From positions 1 through 64,000 of the forward strand of contig JBASRE010000013.1 in NCBI GenBank assembly GCA_049273695.1: a DNA stretch of 64,000 nucleotides. The letters run 5' to 3'. Below the pieces are notes generated by a model, which saw nothing but the letters and a program-made list of their open reading frames with translations, made no database searches and was not told the origin of the DNA. This stretch comes from UBA11740 sp049273695 (GTDB lineage: Bacteria > Acidobacteriota > Blastocatellia > Pyrinomonadales > Pyrinomonadaceae). Position numbers and translations under genes: made by a program. This document shows positions 6,991 to 15,052 of this stretch, one piece after another (positions within the stretch are counted from its first letter, which is position 1; each line of letters starts with the position of its first letter).

Positions 6991-8070
6991 ATGAACACTC
7001 AATCCACCTACATGCAATGGGCCAAGAAGCGGCCGAAGGTGAAGTACGACCTCGCGTTGAGCGGAATTCTGAATCTTCCCTTCCCCGAACTCGAAGCAAC
7101 GATCGATGACATCGATCTGAACGGCGACAACTCATACGGGTACGGCCCGCTGGTAAAGGCGATTGCCGAGCATTGCCATGTCGCGCCCGAATGCGTGGTC
7201 ACCATTTCCGGCGGCACATCGATGGCCAATCACCTGGCGATGGCGGCGGCGATCGAACCCGGCGATGAAGTTTTGATTGAGCAACCGACGTATGAGCCGC
7301 TGCTCGCGCTCGCCGAATACTTTGGATTGCAGGTCAAACGCTTCTCACGCGCATCGGAAAACAACTTCCAGGTCGATCTGGACGAATTACAAACGAAAGT
7401 CAGTTCGCGCAGCCGTCTGATCGTGCTGACGAATCTGCATAACCCGAGCAGCGCGTTGATAGATGAAGCGACGCTCAGGCGCGCCGGTGAAATCGCCGAC
7501 AGTGTCGGCGCGCGCGTGCTGGTTGACGAAGTTTATCTCGAAGCAATGTTCGAAAACGTGCCGCGCTCGTCAGTTCATCTTGGGCCGCAGTTCATCGCCA
7601 CCAGCAGTTTAACCAAAGGCTATGGCCTAAGCGGCTTGCGCTGCGGCTGGATCCTCGCGGAACCGGAACTCGCCGAAAGAATGCGTCTCCTGCACGACAT
7701 CTTCGGCGCGGTTGGTCCACATCCGGCGGAACGGCTGAGTGTGCTCGCCATGCGGAAGCTGCCGAAGTTCATCGCGCGCGCGAAGAACATTCTTGAAAGC
7801 AATCGCGCCGTGCTGAATGATTTTCTGGATTCGCGAGAAGAACTCACCGCATCGAGATCCGAAATCGGCACGACCTGCTTTCCGCGTTTGGAGAAAGGCA
7901 ACGTCGATTCGCTTTGGACTTTGCTGAACGACAAGTACGAAACGGCTTTCGTGCCTGGCCGCTTCTTTGAATCACCGCAGCACCTGCGCATCGGCATGTG
8001 CGCGGAACCTCAACTTTTCGAAACGGGGATCAAGCGCTTGGGACAAGCACTCGACGAACTCTCCGCATGA
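6991..8070 (+). CDS. PLP-dependent aminotransferase, class I/II
   Basis: A 359-residue fold-type I aminotransferase, slightly short for the class. The family landmarks are present: YGYGPLVKAIAEH at the substrate cleft, a glycine-rich turn GGTSMANHLAMAA, NLHNPSSALID (a variant of the NPxNPTG loop), LVDEVYLEA (the PLP-ring Asp) and the Schiff-base Lys in SSLTKGYGLSGLRCGW. The amino donor cannot be read from sequence. Kynurenine or another amino acid of this island is possible. It begins just after a palindromic repeat and overlaps the FAD monooxygenase by four bases (ATGA), so the two are translationally coupled and likely work together. Confidence 0.88.
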   Translation: MNTQSTYMQWAKKRPKVKYDLALSGILNLPFPELEATIDDIDLNGDNSYGYGPLVKAIAEHCHVAPECVVTISGGTSMANHLAMAAAIEPGDEVLIEQPTYEPLLALAEYFGLQVKRFSRASENNFQVDLDELQTKVSSRSRLIVLTNLHNPSSALIDEATLRRAGEIADSVGARVLVDEVYLEAMFENVPRSSVHLGPQFIATSSLTKGYGLSGLRCGWILAEPELAERMRLLHDIFGAVGPHPAERLSVLAMRKLPKFIARAKNILESNRAVLNDFLDSREELTASRSEIGTTCFPRLEKGNVDSLWTLLNDKYETAFVPGRFFESPQHLRIGMCAEPQLFETGIKRLGQALDELSA

Positions 8071-10067
8071 AAATCAACATTATCGGTGGCGGGCCGGCCG
8101 GCATGTACTTCGCCATACTGATGAAGCAGGCCGACGCCAATCACGAAATCACCATCTATGAACGGAACGGCCCCGACGACACGTTTGGTTGGGGAGTAGT
8201 GTTTTCGGGAAAGACGCTCGCGAATTTACGCAAAGCGGATGAAACGTCGCACGCAGAAATCACGCGCGACTTTGAAGCATGGGACAACGTCGATGTCCTC
8301 CATCGCGACGAGAAGATCTCGATTCACGGCAACAGTTTCTCGGGCATCGCGCGCATACGCCTGCTGAAGATCCTGCAAGAACGATGTGAAGAGCTGGGCA
8401 TTCACATCCATTTTCGAACTGAAGTCGATGATATCGAATCATTGAAAGCCGCCTGCGATTTGCTTGTCGGCGCGGACGGGGTCAACAGCACGATTCGACA
8501 ACACTTCGCCGAACATTTTCAGCCGGACCTCAGCACGCGTCCGAACAAGTACATCTGGTACGGCACGAATCAACTATTTCATGGATTGACGCTTACGTTC
8601 CGTGAGAGCGCGGCGGGAGTGTTCGCGGCGCATTCGTACAAGTTCGACAAAACGACCAGCACCTTCATCGTCGAGTGCGATGCCGAGACGTGGGATCAGG
8701 CCGGATTCGCGAAGCTGCCCGATGAAGAGACACGCCGCTATGTCGGCGAAGTGTTTGCGCGCGATCTTGGCGGGCACGCGTTGCTGTCCAACAATTCGAA
8801 ATGGATAAACTTTGTTCTGGTTAAGAACGCAAATTGGCAGTTCGAAAACGTCGTGTTGCTCGGTGACGCTTTGCACACGGCGCACTTTTCAATCGGCTCA
8901 GGCACCAAGCTGGCGATCGAAGACGCGATTACTCTGAAACAGTCTTTTGACGATGCTCACGATGTCCGCGCAGCTTTGACGCGATTCGAGAAGGCGCGCA
9001 AGCCGGTGATCGAAGACTATCAGGCCGCGGCTTACGAAAGCATGTTGTGGTTTGAGAATGCCCGCCAATACATGCACCTGTCGCCGATTGAGCTCGCATA
9101 TTCGCTGATGAAGCGAAGTGGGCGGGTTGATGATGAAGAGTTGCGAAAGCGCGATCCGGAGTTCGTGGCGATGTACGAAATGCGCTATCGGTCGCACTCC
9201 TTCAGAGATAACACCTTGGTCAAGACGCAAAACGGTTGGAAGCGCATCGACACCATTCAAACGAACGAGTTGGTATGGACGCACAAGAACCGGTTAAGAC
9301 GCGTTGTCGCGGTTCATTCTCACCCGCACGTCGGAAGATTGTTTGGCGTGAAGCTACACAATGGAGTTTCAGTTGTGTGGGCTTCTGCAGAGCAACGCTT
9401 TCTTTCCCCTTCTCCGCAAGCGGAGAGGGGGGTGGGGGGAGAGGTTGGCTGCGACGCTAACCCCACCCCAAACCCCTCCCCGCTTGCGGGGAGGGGCCAA
9501 ACGGCTGCCGCCATTCATCACGAGCTGGGCGGTTACGCCGCGCGTCTTTCGTTCGCTGCTCGTGATCTGCGCCAAACGGCAACTTCCGCCGAAAGAATTC
9601 TCTGGGAATGTCTTCGTTCGCGCCGGCTGAGCAATGCCAAATTCCGTCGGCAGCATCCGCTGGGCCCTAATTACATCGTGGACTTTTATTGTGCCGAGAA
9701 GTTGTTAGCTATCGAACTTGACGGCGCCGTGCATGATTCCTCTTCTGCTAAGTGGCGAAATGGAATACGGCAAAGACAAATTCAATTTACGGGCGTACGC
9801 CTCCTGAGATTCCGAAACGATGAGATCGTCAACAGTCTGGAAGACGTCTTGACTGTAATAGCTGATGCTCTCTCTTCGGACGGGTCCGAAGAGTCTTGGT
9901 TACTCGCTGACCAACTATCCGTTGGAAGCTTGGTCGTAGCTGATGAGGCAGGCGGCACCGATGCAGTCGAAATGGTTGATGCTGCGTTTGCTAGTGAGAC
10001 CCTCTTTACTTTATCCGTTGAAGACGATCACTCGTTCATTACGATCGGTGGGGTGGCGCGCAGCTAA
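8067..10067 (+). CDS. Salicylyl-CoA/2-aminobenzoyl-CoA-type FAD monooxygenase fused to a Hint domain with nested DUF559 nuclease
   Basis: A 666-residue fusion. Residues 1-377 form a class A flavin monooxygenase: GGGPAG at 7-12, LVGADGVNS at 133-141 and the FAD-binding GDALHTAH near 266-273. Its closest family is the N-terminal half of 2-aminobenzoyl-CoA monooxygenase/reductase or salicylyl-CoA 5-hydroxylase. From Ser378 the sequence reads like an intein: SFRDNTLVKTQNGWKRI, then a domesticated repeat (448-478), a DUF559/Vsr-like nuclease (about 496-602, with KFRRQHPLGPNYIVDFYC and the IELDG metal site), and the intein-like end SVEDDHSFITIGG followed by VARS and a stop. Residues needed for splicing are mostly lost. 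The reductase half normally fused here is absent; an OYE gene lies convergently next door. ATG 8067 overlaps the aminotransferase stop. Confidence 0.85.
   Translation: MKINIIGGGPAGMYFAILMKQADANHEITIYERNGPDDTFGWGVVFSGKTLANLRKADETSHAEITRDFEAWDNVDVLHRDEKISIHGNSFSGIARIRLLKILQERCEELGIHIHFRTEVDDIESLKAACDLLVGADGVNSTIRQHFAEHFQPDLSTRPNKYIWYGTNQLFHGLTLTFRESAAGVFAAHSYKFDKTTSTFIVECDAETWDQAGFAKLPDEETRRYVGEVFARDLGGHALLSNNSKWINFVLVKNANWQFENVVLLGDALHTAHFSIGSGTKLAIEDAITLKQSFDDAHDVRAALTRFEKARKPVIEDYQAAAYESMLWFENARQYMHLSPIELAYSLMKRSGRVDDEELRKRDPEFVAMYEMRYRSHSFRDNTLVKTQNGWKRIDTIQTNELVWTHKNRLRRVVAVHSHPHVGRLFGVKLHNGVSVVWASAEQRFLSPSPQAERGVGGEVGCDANPTPNPSPLAGRGQTAAAIHHELGGYAARLSFAARDLRQTATSAERILWECLRSRRLSNAKFRRQHPLGPNYIVDFYCAEKLLAIELDGAVHDSSSAKWRNGIRQRQIQFTGVRLLRFRNDEIVNSLEDVLTVIADALSSDGSEESWLLADQLSVGSLVVADEAGGTDAVEMVDAAFASETLFTLSVEDDHSFITIGGVARS
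9198..10064 (+). other. Degenerate intein/Hint module with DUF559 endonuclease insert
   Basis: Codons 378-666 of the flavin monooxygenase gene. The N block (SFRDNTLVKT) has Ser in place of the usual Cys1; the block-B position normally TxxH reads ASAEQRF, so the histidine is Gln; the C block SVEDDHSFI is intact but the final His-Asn reads Arg-Ser. No C-extein follows because the frame stops at once. This points to a splicing-dead relic, or a Hint fold reused as a C-terminal domain. A family D palindrome and a DUF559 nuclease replace the usual LAGLIDADG or HNH homing domain. The assignment rests on motif recognition, not a profile search. Confidence 0.72.
9406..9500. repeat. GC-rich palindromic repeat, family D, copy 2
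   Basis: Same double-hairpin layout as 5453-5551, including CCCTCCCCGCTTGCGGGGAGGG. It is translated without a stop as residues 448-478 of the Hint module and lies directly before the DUF559 nuclease domain. Confidence 0.9.
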
Positions 10068-10075
10068 CTTCTCAA

Positions 10076-11548
10076 CTATTCCTTCCACTCCGGCGGCAGC
10101 AAACGCCTGCGGCCATCTGCCGCCAGAGCGATCTCCGGCTCGTCGAGTTCCTTGCGATCCCAAAGCTTGCACGTAACCTGCCGGTGCGCCTGGTCGAGCG
10201 CTTCACAGTAATTCGTGTAAGTGCAGCGACGCACTTCTTCACCGCGACCGAGTTCTACCTTCCGAAACCAGTCAGGATCGGCCAACGCCTGCCGCGCCAT
10301 ACCGATGATGTCCGCGTCTTTGTTTCGCAGAATCGCTTCGGCCTGTTCGAACGTTGTGATGCCGCCCGTGGCGACGATTGGCGTTGTGGATCCGGCTGCA
10401 TTGACCGCGTGTTTGATTTGCGCGACCAGAGGAACCGAACGCCCGAACGGCCCACGCTCATCCGAAAGAGTTGTCGGCATGCATTCGTAACCGCTTTGCC
10501 CGGTGTACGGATAAACGGCCTGACCGACTTTCGGCTGCTCGGCATCTTCGAACTTGCCGCCTTTCGAGATCGAAAGGTAATCGAAACCAGCCTTCGCGAA
10601 CTCCACACCGAAATAAACAGCATCATCGATTCGATTGCCACCCGCGATCACTTCATCAACCAGAAACCTGACCCCGACGACGTAATCGTTGCCGACACGT
10701 TCACGAACCGCCCGATAAACTTCGAGCGGTAAGCGCGCGCGATTCTCACGTCCACCGCCGTAACCGTCGGCGCGATCGTTCAGCGCACTAAGAAAGCCCG
10801 CCACCGTGTAAGCGTGGGCATAATGAAGCTCGACGCCATCGAAGCCGGCTTCACGCGCTCGGCCCGCTGCATCGGCAAAGATTCCAGGCAGGACCTGCGG
10901 GAGCTCGCTGATGTGCGGCAGGTGCGTGTCGGTGACTCGTTCGCGGTAGCCGAACCGGAGGGATTCAAGTTCACGCTCATCAAGAACGTGTTCCAACACC
11001 TCGTCCGAAGCATGCTTCAGAAATTCACGCGAACGAGTTTCATCACCGCTGAGATACCGTGGATCGCTCGCGAGCTCCGCAATGATCTCACGATGACGCG
11101 GTGTGATCTTCAGGAACCGTTCAAAATATTTGGCTGGGTCGGGCCGGCGTTTGACCGCCAGGAAATCGATGATTTGAATGAAAAGCTTCGTGTGGCCACG
11201 GCTTCCTTCGCGAACCGTTTCGACAAGCTTCTTCAATCCGGGCACGAACCGATCATCGCCGATGCGCAGCAGTGGGCCACTGGCGATATCGAGCACCCCG
11301 GTGGCTTCGACGACGAGCGCTGCCGGTCGTCCTTCGGCAAATCGGCGATACCAATCCAGGTTGTCCTGCGTGACTAATCCCTCTTCGGTCGCGCGCCACG
11401 GCACCATCGCCGGCACCCATGTGCGGCTTGCAAGCGTCAGCGAACCAATCTCGATCGGTTGAAACAGAAGCGACCGACCTGCTTCATCCGCGGTCGGCCA
11501 GCGCGTTTCGGGAATCTGATGTTTGATCGGATTGGGGAACTTCCACAT
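10076..11548 (-). CDS. NADH:flavin oxidoreductase, Old Yellow Enzyme family
   Basis: About 490 residues of an FMN-binding TIM barrel of the OYE family. Visible landmarks: LLFQPIEIGSLTLASRTWVPAM at the N terminus, FDGVELHYAHAYTVAGFLS with the active-site pair, NDRADGYGGGRENRARLPLE, and VATGGITTFEQAEAIL plus IIGMARQALADPDW for the FMN phosphate. A longer-than-usual central insertion (near PDPAKYFERFL) and four C-terminal cysteines (RCTYTNYCEALD ... VTCKLW) suggest the iron-sulfur-type arrangement found in larger members. It converges on the FAD monooxygenase with eight bases between stops. In the known pathway monooxygenase and OYE reductase are one polypeptide; here the reductase may act in trans. 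The start may instead be GTG 11560; a transposon-like element sits upstream. Confidence 0.85.
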   Translation of the reverse strand: MWKFPNPIKHQIPETRWPTADEAGRSLLFQPIEIGSLTLASRTWVPAMVPWRATEEGLVTQDNLDWYRRFAEGRPAALVVEATGVLDIASGPLLRIGDDRFVPGLKKLVETVREGSRGHTKLFIQIIDFLAVKRRPDPAKYFERFLKITPRHREIIAELASDPRYLSGDETRSREFLKHASDEVLEHVLDERELESLRFGYRERVTDTHLPHISELPQVLPGIFADAAGRAREAGFDGVELHYAHAYTVAGFLSALNDRADGYGGGRENRARLPLEVYRAVRERVGNDYVVGVRFLVDEVIAGGNRIDDAVYFGVEFAKAGFDYLSISKGGKFEDAEQPKVGQAVYPYTGQSGYECMPTTLSDERGPFGRSVPLVAQIKHAVNAAGSTTPIVATGGITTFEQAEAILRNKDADIIGMARQALADPDWFRKVELGRGEEVRRCTYTNYCEALDQAHRQVTCKLWDRKELDEPEIALAADGRRRLLPPEWKE

Positions 11549-11576
11549 GAGCGATTTCACTTTAGCATGAACACAT

Positions 11577-11806
11577 ATTTGGAGTGCGCCGGCAGAGCGG
11601 GCGGTGGGCAGAGCGGTGGGCAGTCATGTTTCAGTGAGCTGTGAGCAGTGGGCGGTGAGCAGTCAAAACTTTCTCGGTTTTTGATCTTTCGGTCTTGGTC
11701 TTTGGCCTTGATCTTTTGAGTTGGTACTTCTTGAAGCATTAGCTGCTCACCGCCCACTGCTCACTGCCCACTGCCCACCGCTACGCTCTGCCGGCGCACT
11801 CCAAAT
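11577..11806. mobile_element. RAYT-type non-autonomous element (MITE-like)
   Basis: 230 bases bounded by ATTTGGAGTGCGCCGGCAGA (11577) and its reverse complement ending at 11806, the same ends as the RAYT transposon at 3603-4268. Inside, GTGGGCGGTGAGCAG-type blocks form a second inverted repeat. No coding sequence. It fills the space between the divergent OYE and kynureninase-like genes and may supply or disrupt their promoters. Confidence 0.85.
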
Positions 11807-11847
11807 CTGATTGTGATAAATTAACTCGCACCAACCGGAGAACCTCT

Positions 11848-13044
11848 TTGACTGACGAACTTCTCAAGTGGCGTTCTGAATTTCCCATTCTGGACAAGAC
11901 TGTCTATTTGATCTCGCACAGTCTCGGCGCGATGCCGCGCGCGACTTACGATCGGCTGCATGAATACGCCGACGCGTGGGCCACACGCGGCGTGCGCGCG
12001 TGGGCCGAAGGCTGGTGGGAGATGCCGGTCGACGTTGGCAACGAAGTGGGCCGTGTCATCGGCGCCGACGCAAACACGGTCGTGATGCATCAGAATGTCT
12101 CCGTCTGTCAATCACTGATTCTGTCGGCGTTGCTGCCGCTTGCGCCCAATTCAAAGCGGAACAAGATCGTTTTTGAAGAGCTGAACTTCCCGTCCGTGAT
12201 GTACGTGTATGAAGCGCATGCGCGCGCCCATGGACTGCGGGTCGAACGCGTTAAATCCGACGACGGCATCACGATTCCGCTTGAGCGAATGCTCGCGGCG
12301 ATCGATGAAGAGACGCTGCTCGTCCCGATTTCGCATGTGCTTTTCAAGAGCGGCTTCCTTCAGGACGCGAAGGCGATCACCGAACGCGCGCATAAGGTCG
12401 GCGCGATGGTCGTGCTCGACTGCTACCAATCCGCGGGCACCGTGCCGTTCAGTGTCAAAGAGCTGAATGTAGACTTCGCGACCGGCGGTTCAGTGAAGTG
12501 GCTGTGCGGCGGGCCGGGCGCAGGTTATCTGTATGTGCGGCCCGATTTGATCGATAACTTTGAGCCGAAGACGACCGGCTGGATGGCGCACGAGCACCCG
12601 TTCGCCTTCGAGGCTGAGATGCATTACGCGCCCAACGTCACGCGGTTTCTGCACGGCTCGCCGGCGATCCCGGCACTGTACGCCGCGCAATCCGGCTACC
12701 AGGTCATCAACGAAATCGGCGTTACGGCAATTCGCGAGAAGAGCGTCCGCCAAACCGGAGCGTTGATCGAATTAGCCGAAGAAGCCGGCTTCCGCGTTAC
12801 CAGTCCGAAGAGTCCTGCGCAGCGCGGTGGCACGATTACAGTTTGGGACGACAACGCCGCGGAAATCACCAAAGAACTGATTCGACGCGAATTCATCGTC
12901 GATTACCGACCCGGCGCAGGGGTGCGCATCTCGCCGCACTTCTACACGAAAGACGAAGAGCTGGGATTGATCATCGCTGAGATGAAAAAGATCCGCAACA
13001 ACCGCGAGTACCAGACGGCTGGAAAAGCAGGAGCAGCGTTTTGA
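11848..13044 (+). CDS. Kynureninase-like PLP enzyme (aminotransferase class V fold)
   Basis: A 398-residue fold-type I PLP enzyme. Kynureninase cleaves L-kynurenine to anthranilate and alanine. The N terminus (SHSLGAMPRATYDRLHEYADAW) and the central VVLDCYQSAGTVPF (PLP-ring Asp) followed by FATGGSVKWLCGGPGAGYLYV with Schiff-base Lys217 match the kynureninase/class V group. The usual kynureninase DxAHxxG motif reads DCYQSAG, so assignment leans on context: tryptophan dioxygenase and an anthranilate-CoA ligase are close by. Another class V enzyme is possible. The start is TTG 11848, with a CGGAG ribosome site seven bases before; the next in-frame ATG is 30 codons in. The stop overlaps the following DinB gene. 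Confidence 0.75.
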   Translation: MTDELLKWRSEFPILDKTVYLISHSLGAMPRATYDRLHEYADAWATRGVRAWAEGWWEMPVDVGNEVGRVIGADANTVVMHQNVSVCQSLILSALLPLAPNSKRNKIVFEELNFPSVMYVYEAHARAHGLRVERVKSDDGITIPLERMLAAIDEETLLVPISHVLFKSGFLQDAKAITERAHKVGAMVVLDCYQSAGTVPFSVKELNVDFATGGSVKWLCGGPGAGYLYVRPDLIDNFEPKTTGWMAHEHPFAFEAEMHYAPNVTRFLHGSPAIPALYAAQSGYQVINEIGVTAIREKSVRQTGALIELAEEAGFRVTSPKSPAQRGGTITVWDDNAAEITKELIRREFIVDYRPGAGVRISPHFYTKDEELGLIIAEMKKIRNNREYQTAGKAGAAF

Positions 13045-13640
13045 CCCCGTCAGAGCGATTAAAAGTATTTGCTGACTCGCCGAATTTCATCGCTACGATC
13101 GTCTCGGAAGCGGAGAAGAACAACGCGACGGCAAATGACCTGGCTCGCGGACTTACCGAAGCGCAGCTCAATTGGAAGCCTGATGCGACGCAATGGAGCA
13201 TCGCACAATGCCTCGAGCATTTGGCGGTCACGTCCAAGCAGTTCAACGGCTACTTCAAACAATTAATCGAAAGCGCGCGTCTGAAGTGGCCAACGAACGG
13301 CGCCATTCCATACCGGCCCAGCCTGGTCGGTGGCTGGCTGATCAAACAAGTAGTTCCGGAAACGACGCGCAAAGTTTCTGCGCCCAAAATCTTCAAGCCG
13401 TCTGACTCGTCATTGATTGAGGATGCGCTTGCGTTATTTCTTAAGCAGCAGGAAGAATTCGTCCGCTTCGTGCGCGAGAGCGAAGGTGTTGATTACAATC
13501 GCGCGCGTCTGCGCTCCCCGGTTACGCCTTTGATGCGTTACAGTCTCGCGGACGCGTTCGTCGTCACGATTGTCCACGGCTACCGGCACCTGGCACAGGC
13601 CAATCGCGTCAAAGCAATGCCCAACTTCCCAAACACGTAG
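13041..13640 (+). CDS. DinB-family protein
   Basis: A 199-residue DinB-fold protein. The WSIAQCLEHLAVTSKQF helix near residue 53 and the AFVVTIVHGYRHLAQANRV helix near 173 carry the histidines that would form the metal site. DinB relatives often act as thiol-dependent transferases or isomerases (maleylpyruvate isomerase is one), so an enzyme in this pathway is plausible but not shown. The start is TTG 13041, overlapping the kynureninase-like stop by four bases and preceded by AGGAG at 13029. That overlap implies coupled translation. The TAG stop is formed by the first bases of a GCGCAAATTGTTAATTTGCG palindrome. Confidence 0.8.
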   Translation: MTPSERLKVFADSPNFIATIVSEAEKNNATANDLARGLTEAQLNWKPDATQWSIAQCLEHLAVTSKQFNGYFKQLIESARLKWPTNGAIPYRPSLVGGWLIKQVVPETTRKVSAPKIFKPSDSSLIEDALALFLKQQEEFVRFVRESEGVDYNRARLRSPVTPLMRYSLADAFVVTIVHGYRHLAQANRVKAMPNFPNT

Positions 13641-13660
13641 CGCAAATTGTTAATTTGCGC
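13640..13660. repeat. Palindrome, family B, overlapping a stop codon
   Basis: A near-perfect 21-base palindrome (GCGCAAATTGTTAATTTGCG...), matching those at 1602 and 1643. As at the RidA gene, the preceding TA supplies a TAG stop. Confidence 0.85.
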
Positions 13661-13694
13661 GCCATTCCGACTGATCGGGATTGCGATACACGAT

Positions 13695-14552
13695 ATGTCC
13701 AGCGAATACGGCAAAGACGCTCCGCTCTCATACAACGATTACCTGCGCGTGCAAGAGTTGATCGAACTGCAGACGTGTCGATCGTCTCCCGCGCATCACG
13801 ACGAGCTACTTTTCATCACCGTCCATCAGGCGTACGAGCTTTGGTTCAAGCAAATTCTCCACGAGATCGACGCGACGCTGCGTCTGATGAATGAAGATCG
13901 GATCGGCGAAGCAGCCTCAGCCATGAAGCGCGTGGTCGAGATTGAGAAGCTGCTCATTACGCAGATTCACATCCTGGAAACAATGTCGCCGATTAGCTTC
14001 CTCGGCTTTCGCGATGAACTGAATCCGGCGAGCGGTTTTCAGTCGATGCAGTTTCGCGAGATTGAATTTGCTTCGGGGTTGAAACACGAATCGGTCTCGC
14101 GCGCGTTCAAGGATGACGAGTTCGCGCACCAGCGTCTGCAAGCGCGTCTGGATGCGCCTTCGCTCGGCGATGCATTCTTCGCCCTGCTTCGCCGGCAGGG
14201 ATTCGATGCACCGGCTACCGGTGAGCAACAGGGTGAAGACGAACGACGCAGCAGTCGCGGACGCCGCGTGCGAGCGATCATTGAGATCCTGACGCACCCG
14301 GAAAAGCTCTACAAGGAATATCAATTGGCCGAAGGGCTGCTCGAACACGACGAACACTTCGCGCTGTGGCGTTCACATCACATCAAGATGGTTGAGCGTA
14401 TGGTCGGGACGAAGAAAGGCACCGGCGGCTCTGAAGGTGTTGGATATTTGAAGACTACGCTCGACCACAAATTCTTTCCCGAGCTGTGGGAGGCGAGGAC
14501 GTATCTCAGCACACAGCACGGCGACACGGGATGCCCGTTCGCTAAAACCTGA
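13695..14552 (+). CDS. kynA: Tryptophan 2,3-dioxygenase
   Basis: A 285-residue haem dioxygenase opening the indole ring of tryptophan to N-formylkynurenine in the cytosol. Family signatures are clear: YNDYLRVQELIELQ, HDELLFITVHQAYELWFKQ with the substrate-site His, FLGFRDELNPASGFQSMQFR, and the C-terminal WRSHHIKMVERMVG with the haem-binding His region followed by GTGGSEGVGYL and FFPELWEAR. Length is normal for bacterial enzymes. I start at ATG 13695 (MSSEYGK); the earlier in-frame TTG lies in the palindrome. It follows the DinB gene and precedes a toxin-antitoxin pair. No N-formylkynurenine formamidase gene is recognised nearby, so that step must be encoded elsewhere or be done by an unrelated hydrolase. 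Confidence 0.95.
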   Translation: MSSEYGKDAPLSYNDYLRVQELIELQTCRSSPAHHDELLFITVHQAYELWFKQILHEIDATLRLMNEDRIGEAASAMKRVVEIEKLLITQIHILETMSPISFLGFRDELNPASGFQSMQFREIEFASGLKHESVSRAFKDDEFAHQRLQARLDAPSLGDAFFALLRRQGFDAPATGEQQGEDERRSSRGRRVRAIIEILTHPEKLYKEYQLAEGLLEHDEHFALWRSHHIKMVERMVGTKKGTGGSEGVGYLKTTLDHKFFPELWEARTYLSTQHGDTGCPFAKT

Positions 14553-14608
14553 ATCGTCGAACAACGACGTGCCGCCGTGTTAGAATCTTTCCAAAGGAGC
14601 GGTTGAAA

Positions 14609-14803
14609 ATGTCCAGTAACATTCAATATATAACCGATGCCAATGGCGAGAAGACCGCGGTAATACTCCCGATCGACGAGTACCGAGAGTGGCTTGAAGA
14701 CCAGCATTTAATCAAAGTCGCGGACGAAACGAAGAACGAACCAACTCGTCCTTTGGCTGAGGTGCTCGACGAGCTTCGGCGTGCTGGTGAGATCGATGTA
14801 TGA
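14609..14803 (+). CDS. Antitoxin of a RelE/ParE-type pair
   Basis: A 64-residue acidic protein with a Phd/RelB-like start: a short beta-alpha-beta unit (IQYITDANGEKTAVILPIDEYREW) and a charged tail (RPLAEVLDELRRAGEID) that would wrap the toxin. The small length and the eight-base overlap with the next gene, which is RelE-like, identify it as an antitoxin; it probably also represses its own promoter. A good ribosome site (AAAGGAG at 14593) is nine bases before ATG 14609. The pair is inserted between tryptophan dioxygenase and the CoA ligase. Confidence 0.8.
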   Translation: MSSNIQYITDANGEKTAVILPIDEYREWLEDQHLIKVADETKNEPTRPLAEVLDELRRAGEIDV

Positions 14804-15050
14804 AGTCGTTATTACTCCGCACGCAGAACGCGAGGTCAAACGTCTCGATCGACAAACAAGAAACCGAATACTCTCCGCGATGATACAGCTGGCCGACAAT
14901 CCTCGTCCGGCGGGATGTCTGAAAGTAAAAGACCGAGACCGCCTCTGGCGGATCCGTGTGGGCGACTGGCGGATTGGCTATGAGATCGACGATGGAAAAA
15001 GCGTCGTTCGAGTGATCACTGTCGGTCACCGCCGGGAATTTTACGATTAG
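14796..15050 (+). CDS. RelE/ParE-family toxin
   Basis: An 84-residue RelE-fold protein, normally a ribosome-dependent mRNA nuclease. Signatures: YEVVITPHAEREVKRLDR at the N terminus, the central strand DRLWRIRVGDWRIGYEID with the basic catalytic residues Arg, and a C-terminal VVRVITVGHRREFYD. The Arg and terminal Tyr positions used for RNA cleavage in RelE are present. It starts at ATG 14796 inside the end of the antitoxin gene. Its stop codon touches the start of the CoA ligase, so the pair is transcribed in line with the catabolic genes. Confidence 0.88.
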   Translation: MYEVVITPHAEREVKRLDRQTRNRILSAMIQLADNPRPAGCLKVKDRDRLWRIRVGDWRIGYEIDDGKSVVRVITVGHRREFYD

Positions 15051-15052
15051 TG

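Noticed and set aside
6299..7135. 278-residue open frame on the minus strand
   Set aside because: It lies opposite the permease and across a palindromic repeat, with no domain; the permease on the other strand is convincing.
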